Assembly: GCF_050436995.1 (NCBI RefSeq) | Contig: NC_134763.1 | Coordinates: 8,923,001-8,987,000 of the forward strand | Direction of reading: 5' to 3' | DNA from: Anticarsia gemmatalis | Taxonomy: Eukaryota; Arthropoda; Insecta; Lepidoptera; Erebidae | DNA: 64,000 nucleotides | Shown: piece by piece, positions 12,246 to 25,085 of the stretch | Position numbering within the stretch: position 1 is the stretch's first letter | How the letters are laid out: each line of letters opens with the position of its first letter | Made by a program: the position numbers and the translations under genes | The notes under the pieces: model-generated | Databases searched by the model: none | Seen by the model: the letters and a program-made list of their open reading frames with translations, nothing else | Told to the model about the DNA's origin: nothing

Positions 12246-12610
12246 ACATGTAGCCTTTGGCGCAATCGGTAGAGTACTCGATTGCTGATCTTGGGTCATA
12301 GGTTCGGTTCCCGGGTCGGCCAAAGTACAGCTCTACATTTTCCTGTTTTTTAATAGATGTGAATAACGAGAAAGAATAATAGTAAAAACTGTTCAAGCGG
12401 TACGGTCTAAGACCGCTAATCTGTGGTCTGTGCTCGGTAATTAAGTAGGCTCGCCTCTATTTCGTGGTACTAATATTGTTAATGGCGGAACGTAGATGTA
12501 TCTCACTCACCTCTACTTACACTTTCCGGTATGACAAGCGTCAGGTTATGTGTGTATCATATATTTCGGATTTAACCTCATACCGAAGAGTTTAAGCAGT
12601 ATCTCACACC
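12246..12610 (+). mobile_element. tRNA-like SINE family 2 with body
   Basis: An A-box-like 'tggcgcaatcggtagagt' and the B-box 'ggttcggttcccgggtcg' lie at normal tRNA spacing. A body follows with 'ctcgcctctatttcgtggta' and 'aatggcggaacgtagatg'. The acceptor stem does not pair as in a real tRNA, so I read it as a SINE head. Confidence 0.55.
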
Positions 12611-13069
12611 TAATAGAAGAAAATTAAGTTTATTGCAGTCCAAGCGTTCTCTTTACTTCCACTTAAACCTGATGTCTGGAACAAGGAATAACGTTCAAAA
12701 TTTCTAGGTAACTACAATAAACTACACTGGGGGAAACTTAAAAATTTATCAATTACTATCGACTTTATGTGCGTGAAGAGATTTTCCTGAACAAAAGGTA
12801 TTAACTTAAATATTCATTGGGGTTATTTGTCCGTTCAATTGTTTTTTGTTCAAAAAGAAGCAAATACTCACAGTCCATTAATAAGTATTATTTTGGGTAA
12901 GCTAAGGCCTAAAATTTTTTTTCTGGTTGAGCTCAGATTTTCTTTACATTTTTCTAGGTTGAAGATTTGCATTGTACCTACATTATATTGTATTACAGTG
13001 ATAGAATTGTGCTGTGAATGTTTCGAAAAAAATACTAAATAGTAAGTGCACTCTCAATTAACTATAGTT

Positions 13070-14575
13070 TTGTTTTGACTTTCAAGCTAACTTTTACGTA
13101 TATCATCACTTTTAAGCCTAAGCTTAAGCCCAACGCTAGGAATCTAGGTACGAATGTAGTTCTAAATGGTGAGGTGTTAGACATGGTCAACTCCGCAACC
13201 TTCCTAGGTGTAGACTTAGATAATAAGCTTCAATGGGGCACCCAAATAACAAAGCTCGCGGGCAGGCTCAGCTCCGCAGCCTATGCGATAAGAAAGGTAA
13301 GACAGTTTGCGGGTGTAGATGCGGCAAGACTGGTTTACTTTGGTTATTTTCACAGCGTTTTGTCCTACGGTATTCTACTTTGGGGCCGAGCTGCTGATAT
13401 AGACACAATCTTCGTTATTCAAAAAAGAGCAATTCGCGCTATTTACGGCTTAGGAGCGCGGGACTCTCTGCGGGAGGTATTTGGGAAAATAGGTATACTG
13501 ACGGTGGCATCACAGTATATTTTTGCGAATTTGATGTTCGTCAAACAAAACATAAATTCGTTTACTAAGAATAGTGACATTCATAACATTAATACCAGAA
13601 ATAAGCACAAATTAGTAGGTCCCTACAATAGATTGCAAAAAGTACACAACTCATTTGCAGGTCTTGGTGTTCGGTTGTACAACAAACTTCCCAGCAGTGT
13701 TATGGATCTACCCCAACAAAAATTCAAATTAGTTGTTAAAGATCATCTTATTAAAAGGGGTTATTATAAGATCGACGATTATATAATGGACAAGAAATCA
13801 TGGGATTAGTTGCGCGTTCTACACAAATCAAGATTAACTATCTATATATGTATATATTCATCTTTGCATTGTATAAATATTAATCAGTAGTATTTTAACT
13901 CTGTAACAGAGAGGTATCACACGAGCCTCAGTGGCACTCGTTTTCTTTTCTTGATAGATATGGTGGGCTCCCACATGCCAAGGTTCGTCATGCTCACTAA
14001 AATGTCATTGCTTGCGGCGGCGTCGTGTGCCGGGTCACCCCCTTCCCTCTAATATGTGCGAAGGGGGTGATGGCTGGTCCATGCGTCATACTCGTGAACG
14101 GGTGCTGCTTGGGGTGACTGGTCGTCCTGGTTGTGGTGAATTTGCCAAATATATTTTTTTTTTTTTAAGTAAATAAGTATTAATCGATATAATTCCTTGT
14201 GCCATAGTATGCTCTTGAGATGCCTCTTATGACTGCAATACTATCATGATCTAGGTAGATGCTCCCATCATGCTTCCAATACACTTGTTATGTTATTAGC
14301 ACCTTTATATTGATTTAATTTATTTATATTATACCTATGTGTGTTCGGTAGTGTTGGTAGCAGCTCCTTACATCATCAAAAATTTATACCTAATAGAAAG
14401 ATTGTTAAAATTAATTGGCGATTAAAAAGAGTGGCCTGGAGTTTCTTGCCAGCTCTTCTCATTGGCCCTACCTTCCGAACTGGCGGTAAATTCACTCTCT
14501 GTATCATTGACTATCATAAGTGTCAACATTTGACCTATATGAATAAATGATTTGATTTTGATTTTGATTTTAAGT
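13070..14575 (+). mobile_element. 5'-truncated non-LTR retrotransposon (LINE C), 3' end
   Basis: Begins within the reverse transcriptase C-terminal region, carries about 740 bp of 3' UTR, and ends after 'gaataaatgatttgattt' in a (GATTTT)n-type tail. The UTR includes a GC-rich stretch around 13960-14130 and a T run at 14153. The 5' boundary is approximate, between about 13070 and 13135; no target-site duplication was found. Truncation at the 5' end is normal for LINE insertion by target-primed reverse transcription. Confidence 0.75.
13132..13809 (+). pseudogene. LINE C reverse transcriptase C-terminal fragment
   Basis: An open frame of about 225 codons, without a start, ending in TAG at 13809. 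It shows the 'TFLGVDLDNKLQW' motif, the RT domain 7/thumb signature (family form FLG-x-x-x-D-x-x-L-x-W). It continues with 'YGILLWGRAADIDTIF' and 'QKRAIRAIYGLG', the conserved C-terminal region of Jockey/CR1-type LINE ORF2 proteins. The catalytic YADD segment lies upstream of the truncation and is absent, so no activity is possible. The frame stays intact over about 670 bp, suggesting a fairly recent insertion. The frame 5' of 13132 is also open but does not look like this protein. Confidence 0.75.
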
Positions 14576-15975
14576 TAGAACGCATTTCAATACAAATATC
14601 AAACTCAATCACCCTATAAATGTTCAGATCTACACAACACTTCCAAAATACCTTTCAAAGTTGATAAAACCTTACAAAATATATAACCTAACCTAACCCT
14701 TCACACCTGATAAGTTTATCTCTTCACAATGACACTCTTACGGTACACCGGCGAACTATCGAGCACAATATGAAGATGTAATGTGCCGTGTAAACTGATT
14801 GTAGCGAGAGCGCGCCGAACAAATTGCATTTATTATTCTGTAAAATGTTGGTAGGATGTGTGTGGTGTATTTTGAAAGTTGTAAATGTATTTTATTATGT
14901 TAAACTGTATTTTAATGTAAGTCCTCATTTGGCGTTGTGGATTTAAGGGTTAATTATTTTTATTATGATCCTATATCGTTTTAATTGCGAAAGCCTCCCC
15001 CATAGCTTTCCACTGCAAACGATTTCTAGTGATCTGTATCTTTTACGGGGTCTACCTCGACGCCGTCTCCCAGTTGGGATTCAAAAATTAAACTAACGGG
15101 AGAAGTGTATTTTTTAAAACATCATTATTCATTAGATTACTTTCTCTTAAACGACATGTTTTATATTGTCAATTGTGAAGCTCGGAATTCTTGCAAAACG
15201 TTGTTGTACTGGTACAGTTAGCAAAGAAAATATCCGAGTAAATAAACTCATATAAAAAAAATCTTAGTTAATCTTAGCTCACAAAAAGTTTAGTTAATTT
15301 AAGTGTTTTTTAATAATCTATCTATCTCCAGATAAATAGACCAAAATATTAATTGACTATCCAGCAAAAACGTTGCAAAGCCATTTTTTTAGCCTGTTTG
15401 AGTATCCCACTGCTGGGCACCCCCCTCCTCTCCCTTCCAAATCCCCTTATCAGCAGCAAGATCTGACTAGTCCTTTTCAAAGCCTTAATAATTTCAACTA
15501 ATGTACAACGAACCAGCCCGAACCATCTATATAGGGTTTCGGAAAATTTGAACACAACTTTATTGCTGACTGTACATTAAACGAGAATACCGCGTGAGGC
15601 TCAAGTTTTCCAATTAGAAATATTTTAGGGGTTCCGTAGTCAAGGTCGGCTCGTACCTGCCTCTTACCTTCAACTATTCCTGCTTGGGTTTTTGTTTGAC
15701 TTTCAACGAACTCCAATTGGTGTTTCATTGATTAGGGAGGCTTTTCAAATGCTTTAAAGGTTTTTAGTCAATGACGTAATGGAAATAAGTTAAATTGCTG
15801 GCGAGCCTATTTATGCTGAATAATTTGATTTTATTGTATAATGTCCGAAGTATTGGCTTGGGTATACTTAGCAATTCTTGATTTTCTATGAAAACTAACG
15901 ATTTAAAGTGTGAATAAGGTAATAAATCAATTTAATTGCAGTTTCATTCTTGCTGATTTAGTTAATTTCGTTTCG

Positions 15976-16052
15976 AAAAGACAACTCCCGCATTTGCTCT
16001 TGTGTCGCGGGGACTTTTACAGTTTCGTGTGATAATCGAACTCACGATAATA
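15976..16052 (-). mobile_element. SINE family 1, internally deleted copy
   Basis: On the minus strand the tail part is clear on the + strand as 'aaagacaactcccgcatttg' and 'cttgtgtcgcggggactttt'. It joins directly to a degraded B-box region, 'gataatcgaactcacga'. The middle of the body and the A-box are missing. Confidence 0.55.
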
Positions 16053-18549
16053 TCTTCTGAAAGCGCAAAAATAATCCTGTTTTAATGTTGTGGCTAAATG
16101 ACTGAAGCTTTGCATTAAGTATATTAAAATTTACATCCGTGTCCTGAACTCTCAACTGAAAAGTCGCATACAAACTGACATGCAAGACTGAACACGCCGG
16201 TAACGTAATTTCGTCCTTAGGGTAGGTACAGACAGCAACAAAAATGTCAGAAAAATAAATCGAACACGCATTACACCTTCCCGTATTCTATTATACATTA
16301 ATCATGCAACGCGAGAGTTGAAAGTTATGAATTTAAAAAAAATAGTGACTGGTCTATCTCTCGCGAACTAACTTTAAATCATCAAGAAAATTATTAGATT
16401 TAAGTGTTAAATGAAAACAGCGATTATTCAACATCTAGCATACTTTTGTGTTACGGTTAAGAAAATTTTGTTCAGTATCATTTGATGCTGACTGTACCTA
16501 ATTGTAATGTGCAGGTACCGTGGAGGAATTCTGTTTATGAATGTACAAAGTTTGCCAATTAAAATATTTCCGTGAATGCTTCCCGTGACGGTCAGTCTGT
16601 TTTATTACATAATACTAGGGAATTTATTATTATTTCATTAATTGTTTGAAAGTGGACTCACTGTTTGCTACCGTTTCATAATTGATGGCTTCATCTATGT
16701 AAGTTAGACTGAAGATAGAAGAAACTGTTTGTAAAACCCTTTTTTTGCGTCGGGTTTAATAAAGGATGGTTAAGAGTCATTAAAACTAAGTGATTGGTCG
16801 TGTTTCACATTAGGAACTGTGCAGGTTGTACCTGAATCGTACACTGCCATATCCCGTGCTTTAATTTAGGCACAAGATCGGGAAACGAATTCTAGACTAT
16901 GAGGGGCCTATACTCAGCAGTCAAATCACGACAAAAAGAACCTTAGCAGTATATAGAATTGGGTTATGCATGATGACAATAATAACGATGCATTGCTCGT
17001 GTTTATGCCATACTCTCTACGACCTTCTATAGAGTCAATTGAGGCATCTATTTTAGACCTAATCCACCAATAGATTTTTGGAGATAAGATGGTTTTATTC
17101 TTGCATATAAATTACGTAAGTCAATATCCTACTCTTATGGAAAGAAGGCGTGATTGTTGTTTAAATTACGATTTTATCGCAGAGCCTAGATTAGTATATT
17201 ATAACATTTATTTTGGAAAGTCAATATCAAAATTTCTCATAACAGCAATCAAAAACACAAATCTATAACCGCCAAAAGTCTAACATCATCGTAGATAGTT
17301 ATCGAAAATTTCCAAGATTTCCTTCAATGCTTCAGTAACCGGTGTCATCGTCAAATGTATTAGCGGCTGTCGAACCTCCGTCCTAGTGATGTTAGTGATG
17401 TATGATGATGTATGGCCTCGAAGATTGCAGACTGAAGCAAGAAATACTCTGGTAATGTTCGAACAGAGATTAGTAGATGTTTAACGTTTCTTTTGACGTT
17501 TACACGATTACTTGTAGTTAAGTAAAATAGTTTTACAAAGTACGCGATTCACTTTTTAGATTATTTACTGTAAATGAGGGTAAAATCATTCAAAAGGCAC
17601 TTATCTTTGGGGCAAAAATGCTTGCTTATTTCGACTTCCGAAGACACATCGATCTCACATGTAAAACTCCATAGTACATCGCATCGTTTTACTCGCATAC
17701 ATAGCTGAATGTTATACGAGACAAAAACCTGTGTAATGTCTAAAACACAAATACTTCATGATAAGTACGTGACACAATCTAACCATATCTACATTAAACT
17801 CGCTTAAAAAATGTCTGGTCACTGGAAGTTAGCTCACATCGCAAAGGATTCATATACAAATCTGTTAACTAGATGTAAAAGTAGGAACAGTATTGTATTT
17901 TAATAAAAATCATCTGCAATAGATTTGAATAATAATGATTAAGATTTTATATTAAAAAAAAATCTCACTATGGTCTGACCAGTCATGCTGAAATGCATCC
18001 AAGTCATCATGGCATCTGCGCTAGAACTGTACAAAGATCTACATATTTATTAGTTACCAACCCAACTCCTTCCCCATAAAATTTTCACTCACAAAAATTC
18101 AAACTATACAGAACAGGATAACCGTATCGTGAGTGTTAGTGCTTCTAAGTATCCTGTTGAGTGCGTGCTCGTAATTTATAGCTTAGAGCTTCCCTGCCTC
18201 TCAGACACTCAGCTTCTCATTAGAGGAACAGGTGGCGCCGTCTACCGACACAGATGGGAACTAAATTTCAAAATGAATTTGAGATTGATTTGGATATTAG
18301 TTTTTGAAGTTTTTGGTTTGAGATTTGTTATTAATGTAATTGAGTATTGAGAAGACATGTCGGATTATTGAATTTTTTTCCTTAATTACTTAAGTACATA
18401 ATATCACGCCTAATAGGTATACTCGAATTAGCAGGGAGAGACACACGATTTGTCATTACCAATGTTAGTTTCATTAGAGGGCAAGCCATTTGCCGGAAAC
18501 GTTACCAAACTTCGGGAAACTATTCAAATATTCTCTTATATCAATTAGA

Positions 18550-18655
18550 AAAGAACAAAAGCATTATGCTCGACCCGGGAATCGAACCCTCGGAAACCTG
18601 AAACTAAGAAAAATCCTCACGATTAGACTGCGACACTACCGACCGCACCGATTTT
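18550..18655 (-). mobile_element. tRNA-like SINE head, different family
   Basis: On the minus strand the B-box 'ggttcgattcccgggtcg' follows 'gtgcggtcggtagtgtcgca' (A-box-like). The + strand shows 'cgacccgggaatcgaaccct'. The 60-bp box separation exceeds that of a tRNA, so a SINE is the better reading. Confidence 0.5.
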
Positions 18656-19087
18656 TATTCTTATTTGAATTGTGTAATTAATGTAATGTGGCTTTCATAA
18701 ATGTAACAGCAAATTAAAGCTACTCTCCGTGATATATTTCTTAGAAGTCTAGAATATGTGAGTATACTCATTTGCGTTCTATGCATTAAAGTAATTTAAT
18801 TTCTGTAGTTCATTATCTATTAAAACTAAGTTTTCTTATTAAGATATGTTTTAGTTTCAAGCGTAAAAGGTATATATCATATACATCTTCTCGTAATATT
18901 GTCGATGTATCAAACACAGAACTCTATAATAGTTTTGTTTATAATTAATGCGAATAGTACACATTTAAACCTGTAAAAAAACTTTAATAGTATAAATCTA
19001 AAGAATTAGTTTAAATGCTCTAATCTTAGGAGATACGTTTGAGAAAGTTTATAGGGTATATGCCATCATACTATGAATAACATGAAC

Positions 19088-19133
19088 TAGAAACTAGTCT
19101 TCGCGGACGAAATCGCAGGCTGTTGCTAGTTTA
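19088..19133 (+). repeat. short LINE-end remnant
   Basis: 'cttcgcggacgaaatcgcag' followed by 'gctgttgctagttt' resembles the terminal motif of a CR1-like lepidopteran LINE, as I recall it. Only about 45 bp remain. Confidence 0.35.
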
Positions 19134-19821
19134 TTACAAAGCATGTATACAACTTTAAGACAAACAAACCTCTATTGTAAAATCGTATCACAAAACCAGC
19201 TCGAACCATTCTGTAAGAAATAAAACAAGTCCAAATACTGACCATTTACCAAACTTACACACCAAAACGTAACAAAATACGTCTCTAATGGGAATCCGAT
19301 ACTAAAATAGCAAAGTTCCTCGACCGACGGATCGAATGTCGCCTGTGTCTGTCGCCTGGCCAACAAATGCCAACAATAGTATAACAAACAAGCTAGGAAC
19401 AAAGTTAGACTAGACTTTAGACGCTAGACTAATGTTTGTTAAGTCAACACACGCGTTCGGTATCGTAAATCAATGAATGGTTTTGTTATCTGAGTTATAT
19501 AATAGTATTAGGATTGTACTAGTATGTTGTCATGTGTTAAATAGATCATAATAAATTACAAATACTGATGTGTTATGGATCACAGCCTATTACATTCTCA
19601 CTTATTTTAATAAATTATAATTATTATTGTGATCATATCTTGGATCACACGGTATACTCGAATGTTTAGTTATCTAAAGGTATTGATTAAATATACTTTT
19701 ACGAACACTTATCTAATAGTCGCCAAAAACTGCACTCCAACCTACCGGAGAGGTCTACATTTGCAAGTCATCTGTGCAGAGAGACGCCATAAATGAAACA
19801 TTATATTATGCTCTCTTACCC

Positions 19822-19888
19822 CTGACTTCTGAGTACATTTAGCGGTAGTTTATCTATTCAAATGCGTTTAAACTCATGTAAAAAAAAC
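19822..19888 (+). mobile_element. MITE family 2, half copy
   Basis: 'cttctgagtacatttagcgg' and 'tagtttatctattcaaatgc' match the right terminal inverted repeat of the complete copy at 20407-20560, in opposite orientation. Only one end is recognisable. Confidence 0.5.
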
Positions 19889-20406
19889 TGTTATAATAGA
19901 AAAACTAGCGGCGTGAGACAAGCTAGTGCTTGAAAAAAGCCTAAAACCATGTCAAGTTTCACACAGCTACCAATTAATCAATTACTAAAGTAATCGATTT
20001 CTTTTTACACTATGTCTAACTAACATCATTAATATTCAAAACCCATATCTACCCAATGCCCACACGCTATCTGCCAAACGTTTCAAATTCAATCGACACA
20101 TTTACTTGACTAGCCAGCAACAATGTACCGAACCAGTCGAACGAACCGAACCAGCTTTGTTTGAAACCAGACACGGTTGGACCCGACGTTTGGTTTCATA
20201 CATTTTGGCTCCCTGTCTGGACGTGAAACGATCGTAACAAGTTTAATAGCGTTAACTTCGCTGTTTTGACGCTTTCACCGACCCGTTTGCTTTTGACAGT
20301 TTCGGATGTATTTTTGGAAATAAGGCCTCTTGTTTTGTGAAGATTATATAATAAGAATTTAAAGGATAAGTAATGAAACGTCATTTTATAGAGGTACTTG
20401 TCTTAG

Positions 20407-20560
20407 TCTTCTCTCTTGTCCGGTTTCTAAGGTACGTTTAATTTTACCGGTAGTGTATCTATTTGATAGCGTTTAAGCTGATATAAACATGGCAGTTTGA
20501 ATAGATAAACTACCGCTAAATGAATCTCAGAAGCCGGGTTAATCATGGTTTGAACGTATA
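20407..20560. mobile_element. foldback MITE family 2
   Basis: The left end contains 'ccggtttctaaggtacgttt' and 'ggtagtgtatctatttgata'. The right end, reversed, contains 'ccggcttctgagattcattt' and 'ggtagtttatctattcaaac'. The two ends are imperfect terminal inverted repeats of about 50 bp with almost no unique middle, so the element can fold on itself. Superfamily unknown. Confidence 0.6.
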
Positions 20561-21581
20561 GATCTGTAAACTAAACTGCAAGCGATATGCAGCATTCATT
20601 CACAATGAAATTGAATATGATTACGTCATAATTTCCTAATGAGCGTTCGATGCATTTGCTTTGGTTCTTAGTGATGCAAGTATTTAGTGTACGTATTACT
20701 TACCTTAAATAAATATTACTAATATAATTATAAGTGTATCTTTTGTATGTGTACTGTAGTCAACTAACTGTTAATGTTATTAAGCCGCCAAAATGTAATC
20801 ATTAGTACTCAATACTTAACACAGCTACTTTAAAATGAAAAAGCCTCGAAAAACCGTCTCAAAGCCATCTCACCACAGTAAATAAAGCACGAACCTATTA
20901 ATATTTAGCGCGTATTCCTTCGAGTTAATCAACAAGCGTCAGCCTATTCAAAATTAAACCGATTCTCTGGTTATTTAGCGAATGGCAAATGACGTCTCAT
21001 TGTGAATTCAGGGCGGGACGCGGCACGCATCTTAGATGGATGGTGTTCTAACTAATAAGACTATTGTGGAGCCCTTAGCGAGTTACTCTTGTTATTAATA
21101 GATGTTTGAGAAATGTTCTGTGGAGGTGTTTAATTTACAGTTCGGTTTTTGTCTTGTTCTGGACAATTTGCTTCAAGAATATTTGATAAACTTACTTACA
21201 TGAACATATATAAGTATAAGGTGGTATGGTTTACATGATGTCGAGGATGTTTGTTTGTGGTTTATATAAAACTAGTATGAGACGGACAAGTATGGCATTT
21301 ATTGACTCCTAATCTAGCAGCAATTAAAGTCTTTAGTAAAGTCGAGCAATGCATTAAACTAATGATTGAAACAAACTTTTTTGTTAGTCGTCCTTAAAGA
21401 GAATTAGCAAAAGTGTGCTGAAAAACGATTAACAATATGAATGTAACACCATACCCGTTAGTTAGTTTTTGTCTAAATCAGCCAAAATATAATGTACATT
21501 TTTAAAAACGTCATAGCGCCACAATCAGCTTCTTTCGTTAAAAATAGAGGGGCACAAACTGACCTTACTTTTCTTCCCCAG

Positions 21582-21787
21582 GACGCAACCGGCAAATGCC
21601 TGGCGACACAGAAGCACCTGGTCAAGGAGAGTCCAGAGATGTTAGCCATCGCGACCTGGACGGGGCAGGTGCCGCGGCGGCCGGCGCTGCCGCCCGGGGC
21701 GCGGCTGTCGCAGCTCATGGCGCTGGGCTCGCGACGGGATCCAGGCCATGTCGTGTGGATGCTTGCCAAGTCTGATGCTGAGATGAA
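21582..21787 (+). CDS. PH domain protein, internal exon c (206 nt)
   Basis: Acceptor 'cttttcttccccag', donor 'gtgagt'. Reads in frame from exon b: DATGKCLATQKHLVKESPEM, then LAIATWTGQVPRRPALPPGA, then HVVWMLAKSDAEM, leaving AA of a codon. It supplies PH strands 4-7: the hydrophobic-basic alternation ending HVVWMLAKSDAEM corresponds to the last strand and the turn before the C-terminal helix. The exon is strikingly GC-rich (long CpG-rich run at 21666-21750) in an AT-rich neighbourhood. The Pro/Arg-rich middle would be an extended loop. The residual AA matches the phase of the microexon at 53304 but not that of the exon at 53603. Confidence 0.88.
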
Positions 21788-22974
21788 GTGAGTATTAACA
21801 TTTATGACGTCACAATCTTGTTTATAATGTATTTCCCTTCGACACGCGGCAGCCTGTCCAGCCAAGTTCAAGCAAAGGAACTGGCTGGCCAACGCCAAGT
21901 GTAATTTTAGGCGAACCATTTGGTGCCACTTTTTACCCCTCCCTAACTCAAAACCTATTTAACATAAACACATAAAACTACGCGTGTTTATTTAAGTCCA
22001 TAATTAATAAGTACATAATATATGTGTATGCTATTTTTGTATTGTGATCATATAAAAAAAAAAGATATTTTAGTTGAGGATTCTTAACCACTCAGATTCC
22101 AAACTAAGTAATCGATCAGTGACGGGCAATGGAATTTAGTGTCTTATGCCTCTTACAAGTTATTAGTTTTCCCTATACTTTACTACGATCTACACTTTCT
22201 CGTATTAAAAGATAACATAGTATTTTCGCGTTATATAATGATGAACAAACTCTATTTGAGTTGAGTAAAGCGTTTCTCCGAGAAATACCCAGCGAAACAA
22301 GCCGTTTCTAGATTGTTAAAAGCCTATGAAACTATACATACAAACGTACAAAGGAGCATAAAATTAGATATGTTAAAACCATATCTCCTTCATTTCAATA
22401 CTGTCAATGTATTAGTATTTTCTAATCGGGAGCAATGTACGCTGAGAATATAAATGTTGATAAGCTATTAAACACACTGATGAGCCTTTACGATTATGTC
22501 ATCAACCTCAAAATACAGACGAGTCGATTGTGATTATATCTAACCATTTACATAACGAAAATCAAAGGCAAATTCACAACTTACTACAGTATCATTACAC
22601 AACAAAACTTGCAATGAATTGAAAGTAAAACAATACAATGACGTCATAGTTCATTAAACTCTAGGTCAGTGAACTTTAGGTCACTTAGATACGATAATTG
22701 GACGTCGAGAGCGCAAATCTTCAGTGATTCTGTGGTACGGTGTTTCGTTACCTTCTTATCGTGGGTTCTTAAAAAGTAACTCGATCTATTTGGTATCAAT
22801 GACCGGTGAGAAGGTCCATAGTAGTCCTTTTATAAAAAGTTGGCCGAGACATTTGAGATGTCAATTTATTTTGATCAAAGTTTTGAAAGTGATTGAGGTT
22901 AAAATACTATTTTATCGAAAATCTGATTTACAATAGCTTTGAGAGGCACCAAGTTTTTGTTTTATTTTATTAAA

Positions 22975-23102
22975 CAATTTTAATGAATTACGAATGTATG
23001 GATGTGAATGAGGCAAGGAAAGTTAGTAAGGATCGTACCAAGTGGCGTTCGTTGGTCTCTGCTTACGACGAATAAAAAGACGTGATATTATGCATGTATG
23101 TT
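22975..23102 (+). mobile_element. RTE-type LINE 3'-end fragment
   Basis: One frame reads 'EARKVSKDRTKWRSLVSA', which resembles the C-terminal end of RTE-type LINE ORFs (family pattern D-R-x-x-W-R). A short AT-rich tail with 'gcatgtatg' follows. A shorter relative lies at 24587. Only the last 25 or so codons survive. Confidence 0.5.
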
Positions 23103-24586
23103 AACAACTAAAAACATTTTCATGAAAATTTCTAATTTTCATTAATTTAAATCTTAAATTAATTTGTTTTATTAATAATAAAAGATCACTAGTATTGTAT
23201 CCTTCTTATCTACGTTGTTTTTGGAGTAGGTAGGTACTAGTAATATATTTTAAGGCATTTTTTTAACCCACTTCTGTATTGTTAGGCAAGAGCCACTTAA
23301 TTTTTAAGGCTTTCTTTAGAAAAATAACAGAAGTAAAAGTAGAACAATAAAAAAATCTGTTACACCATCTCAAGCATTGACACAAGCATGTCTCATTAAA
23401 CAATTCCTTCTACTTATAGTACAACGTCAGTTCATACAAGACACGAAATATAAAGCCTTACGAAAGGGTTGGCTCAAAGGCATCTAAGAATATAAACATG
23501 ACTGAAATTTGCTCTCCAGAACACTGAATAATGTATTCTTTGGCCAAAGTGGGTAAAAGTTCCGACGGTAACCATCCAGGTAGATGATCTTTGAAGGAAT
23601 TTTAAATTGAATGTAATTTCGTGAATGGTATTTTTCTTTTGGTTTTATTGATTGGTTAGAATTGTCACCATTTATAAGTCAGTTAAAACGATTAGCAGTC
23701 TTCTCGGAATGTGCGAATCAATCAAATGTGATTGATGATCGCTTTTTAAAAGGTATTTTCTCGTCTTCCATAAACACGCACTTACTTATCGAAAGTTTTC
23801 CAGCAATTTTAACCGACTTCAGGAAATAACGTGTATTCTGATAAGACCATACATTATAACCATTTTTCGTGCTTGTTCGCGGCTAACGCTGCCGTTCACG
23901 AAAGGATTTGGATGAATTTTTATGGCTTTTGAAATTTTATAGGGAACGTTGATAAACTCCACGCACTTAAAATCTGTAAGCAGAAAACCACCTTTTAAAT
24001 TCTGCCTTGAAATCACCTTTAAAAATCTATGACAGATGATTAAGTTGAGTGTCAAGCAGTAGGATTGGTTTTATTCATGGCTCAAAATGTCTTTTCTTTT
24101 TATCTTATAAACAAAGAAATAAGGTGCTGAGCTCAACTCAACGATTACCCATCTCTAGTCTCGCAGTGTTAAAAGTTGCTTACTACACTTATACTTCACC
24201 AACCGGTAAATGCAACTGCATATAACTCCTTCTTCACTCCATAGATAAGATGCTGTAGCCATCTTTGCTTTATAGTTTAATTTCCCGCGCATCGTACCAA
24301 ATTACACTTTATATACTCGTAGCAACGTAAAGGTCAACCAGTGATATATTGCGGGGTTAATCGTGTCATTTGCGAGTTGCTTTCGTTATAACCACATGGA
24401 ATGTAATTTTGCTGCTATTTACATGTGTGGATTACAAATAGGCTTAAATTTCATGATTAAGTTTGAGTGATGAATTAAGATTATCGTTTTAATATAATAT
24501 TTTATGAGTAAAATTAAGAAAGGGACAAAATATCTCCTTACTTTAAAATGTTGATTTGAAAAATAAAAATAAATTATTTATTGAAA

Positions 24587-24645
24587 AGGAAGTTTTTAAG
24601 GACCGTACGAACGACGTGGCATTCTCTGGTCTCTGTTATCTCTAT
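24587..24645 (+). repeat. short RTE-like LINE-end remnant
   Basis: 'aaggaccgtacgaacgacgt' and 'ggcattctctggtctctgtt' parallel the fragment at 22975 with an extra few bases. Degraded. Confidence 0.4.
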
Positions 24646-24902
24646 TTTTTTTGATCTAATTGGACTTATGTGTGCGAGTATACTAGTATATTACTAGTTA
24701 ATGTCCAAAAAAAGTTGCATAATTATATAAAATCATTTATAGCTTCATTGAACTTCTATTTTACAAACTTTACACATTTTACACTATTATTATACCACTA
24801 AATTATACATAAAGATAATAGAATAATACCATTTTAATGTTAATTACTAATTTGACACATTAACTTGGCAAAGTCAAGTGAAACTATTAAACGTCAATAA
24901 TA

Positions 24903-24929
24903 CACTCAGCGGCAGAAAAAGTGGCCCAA
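24903..24929 (+). repeat. Tc1 element left TIR
   Basis: 27 bp, exact complement of the copy at 41993-42019. Preceded by the TA at 24901-24902. Confidence 0.93.
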
Positions 24930-25049
24930 AGCAAAACTTCGATAAAACTTTTTAGAATATCAATATATGGTTACTATTTTGGGTATAACTATTAGTTAAA
25001 CAGTTTATACACAAGTTTAGTTACAATTTACACTAAATAGTCGTAATTT

Positions 25050-25080
25050 TTAATCAAAAATGGGAAAAATTAAAAAATAC
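25050..25080 (-). pseudogene. Tc1 transposase C-terminal codons, detached
   Basis: On the minus strand, joining 40471 (…GGNTR) to this segment across LINE A gives Tyr-Phe-Leu-Ile-Phe-Pro and then a TAA stop at 25052-25050. This is a plausible end for the transposase. The last four bases here (ATAC, 25077-25080) are the LINE A target duplication, repeated at 40467-40470. Confidence 0.7.
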
Positions 25081-25085
25081 AGCTT

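Larger units (their letters stand above)
6986..21581 (+). other. PH-gene intron (about 14.6 kb)
   Basis: From the donor after exon b to the acceptor 'cttttcttccccag' before exon c. Holds a long inverted repeat (8853), MITE and SINE copies, an unexplained ORF (10146), a truncated LINE end (13.1-14.6 kb) and two foldback MITE pieces, all listed separately. The segments 7000-8850, 10600-12240, 16060-18550 and 18660-19800 are AT-rich and show me nothing else. Confidence 0.65.

Noticed and set aside
12246..12320. Functional tRNA gene
   Set aside because: A- and B-boxes are present, but the acceptor stem does not pair and a SINE body follows.
14341..14550. 69-codon ORF in the LINE C 3' UTR
   Set aside because: Lies in the UTR after the RT stop, with no similarity to LINE proteins.
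21473..21919. Minus-strand 148-codon ORF over exon c
   Set aside because: Antisense shadow of the GC-rich PH exon. No splice logic, and the opposite strand gives the PH-like peptide.
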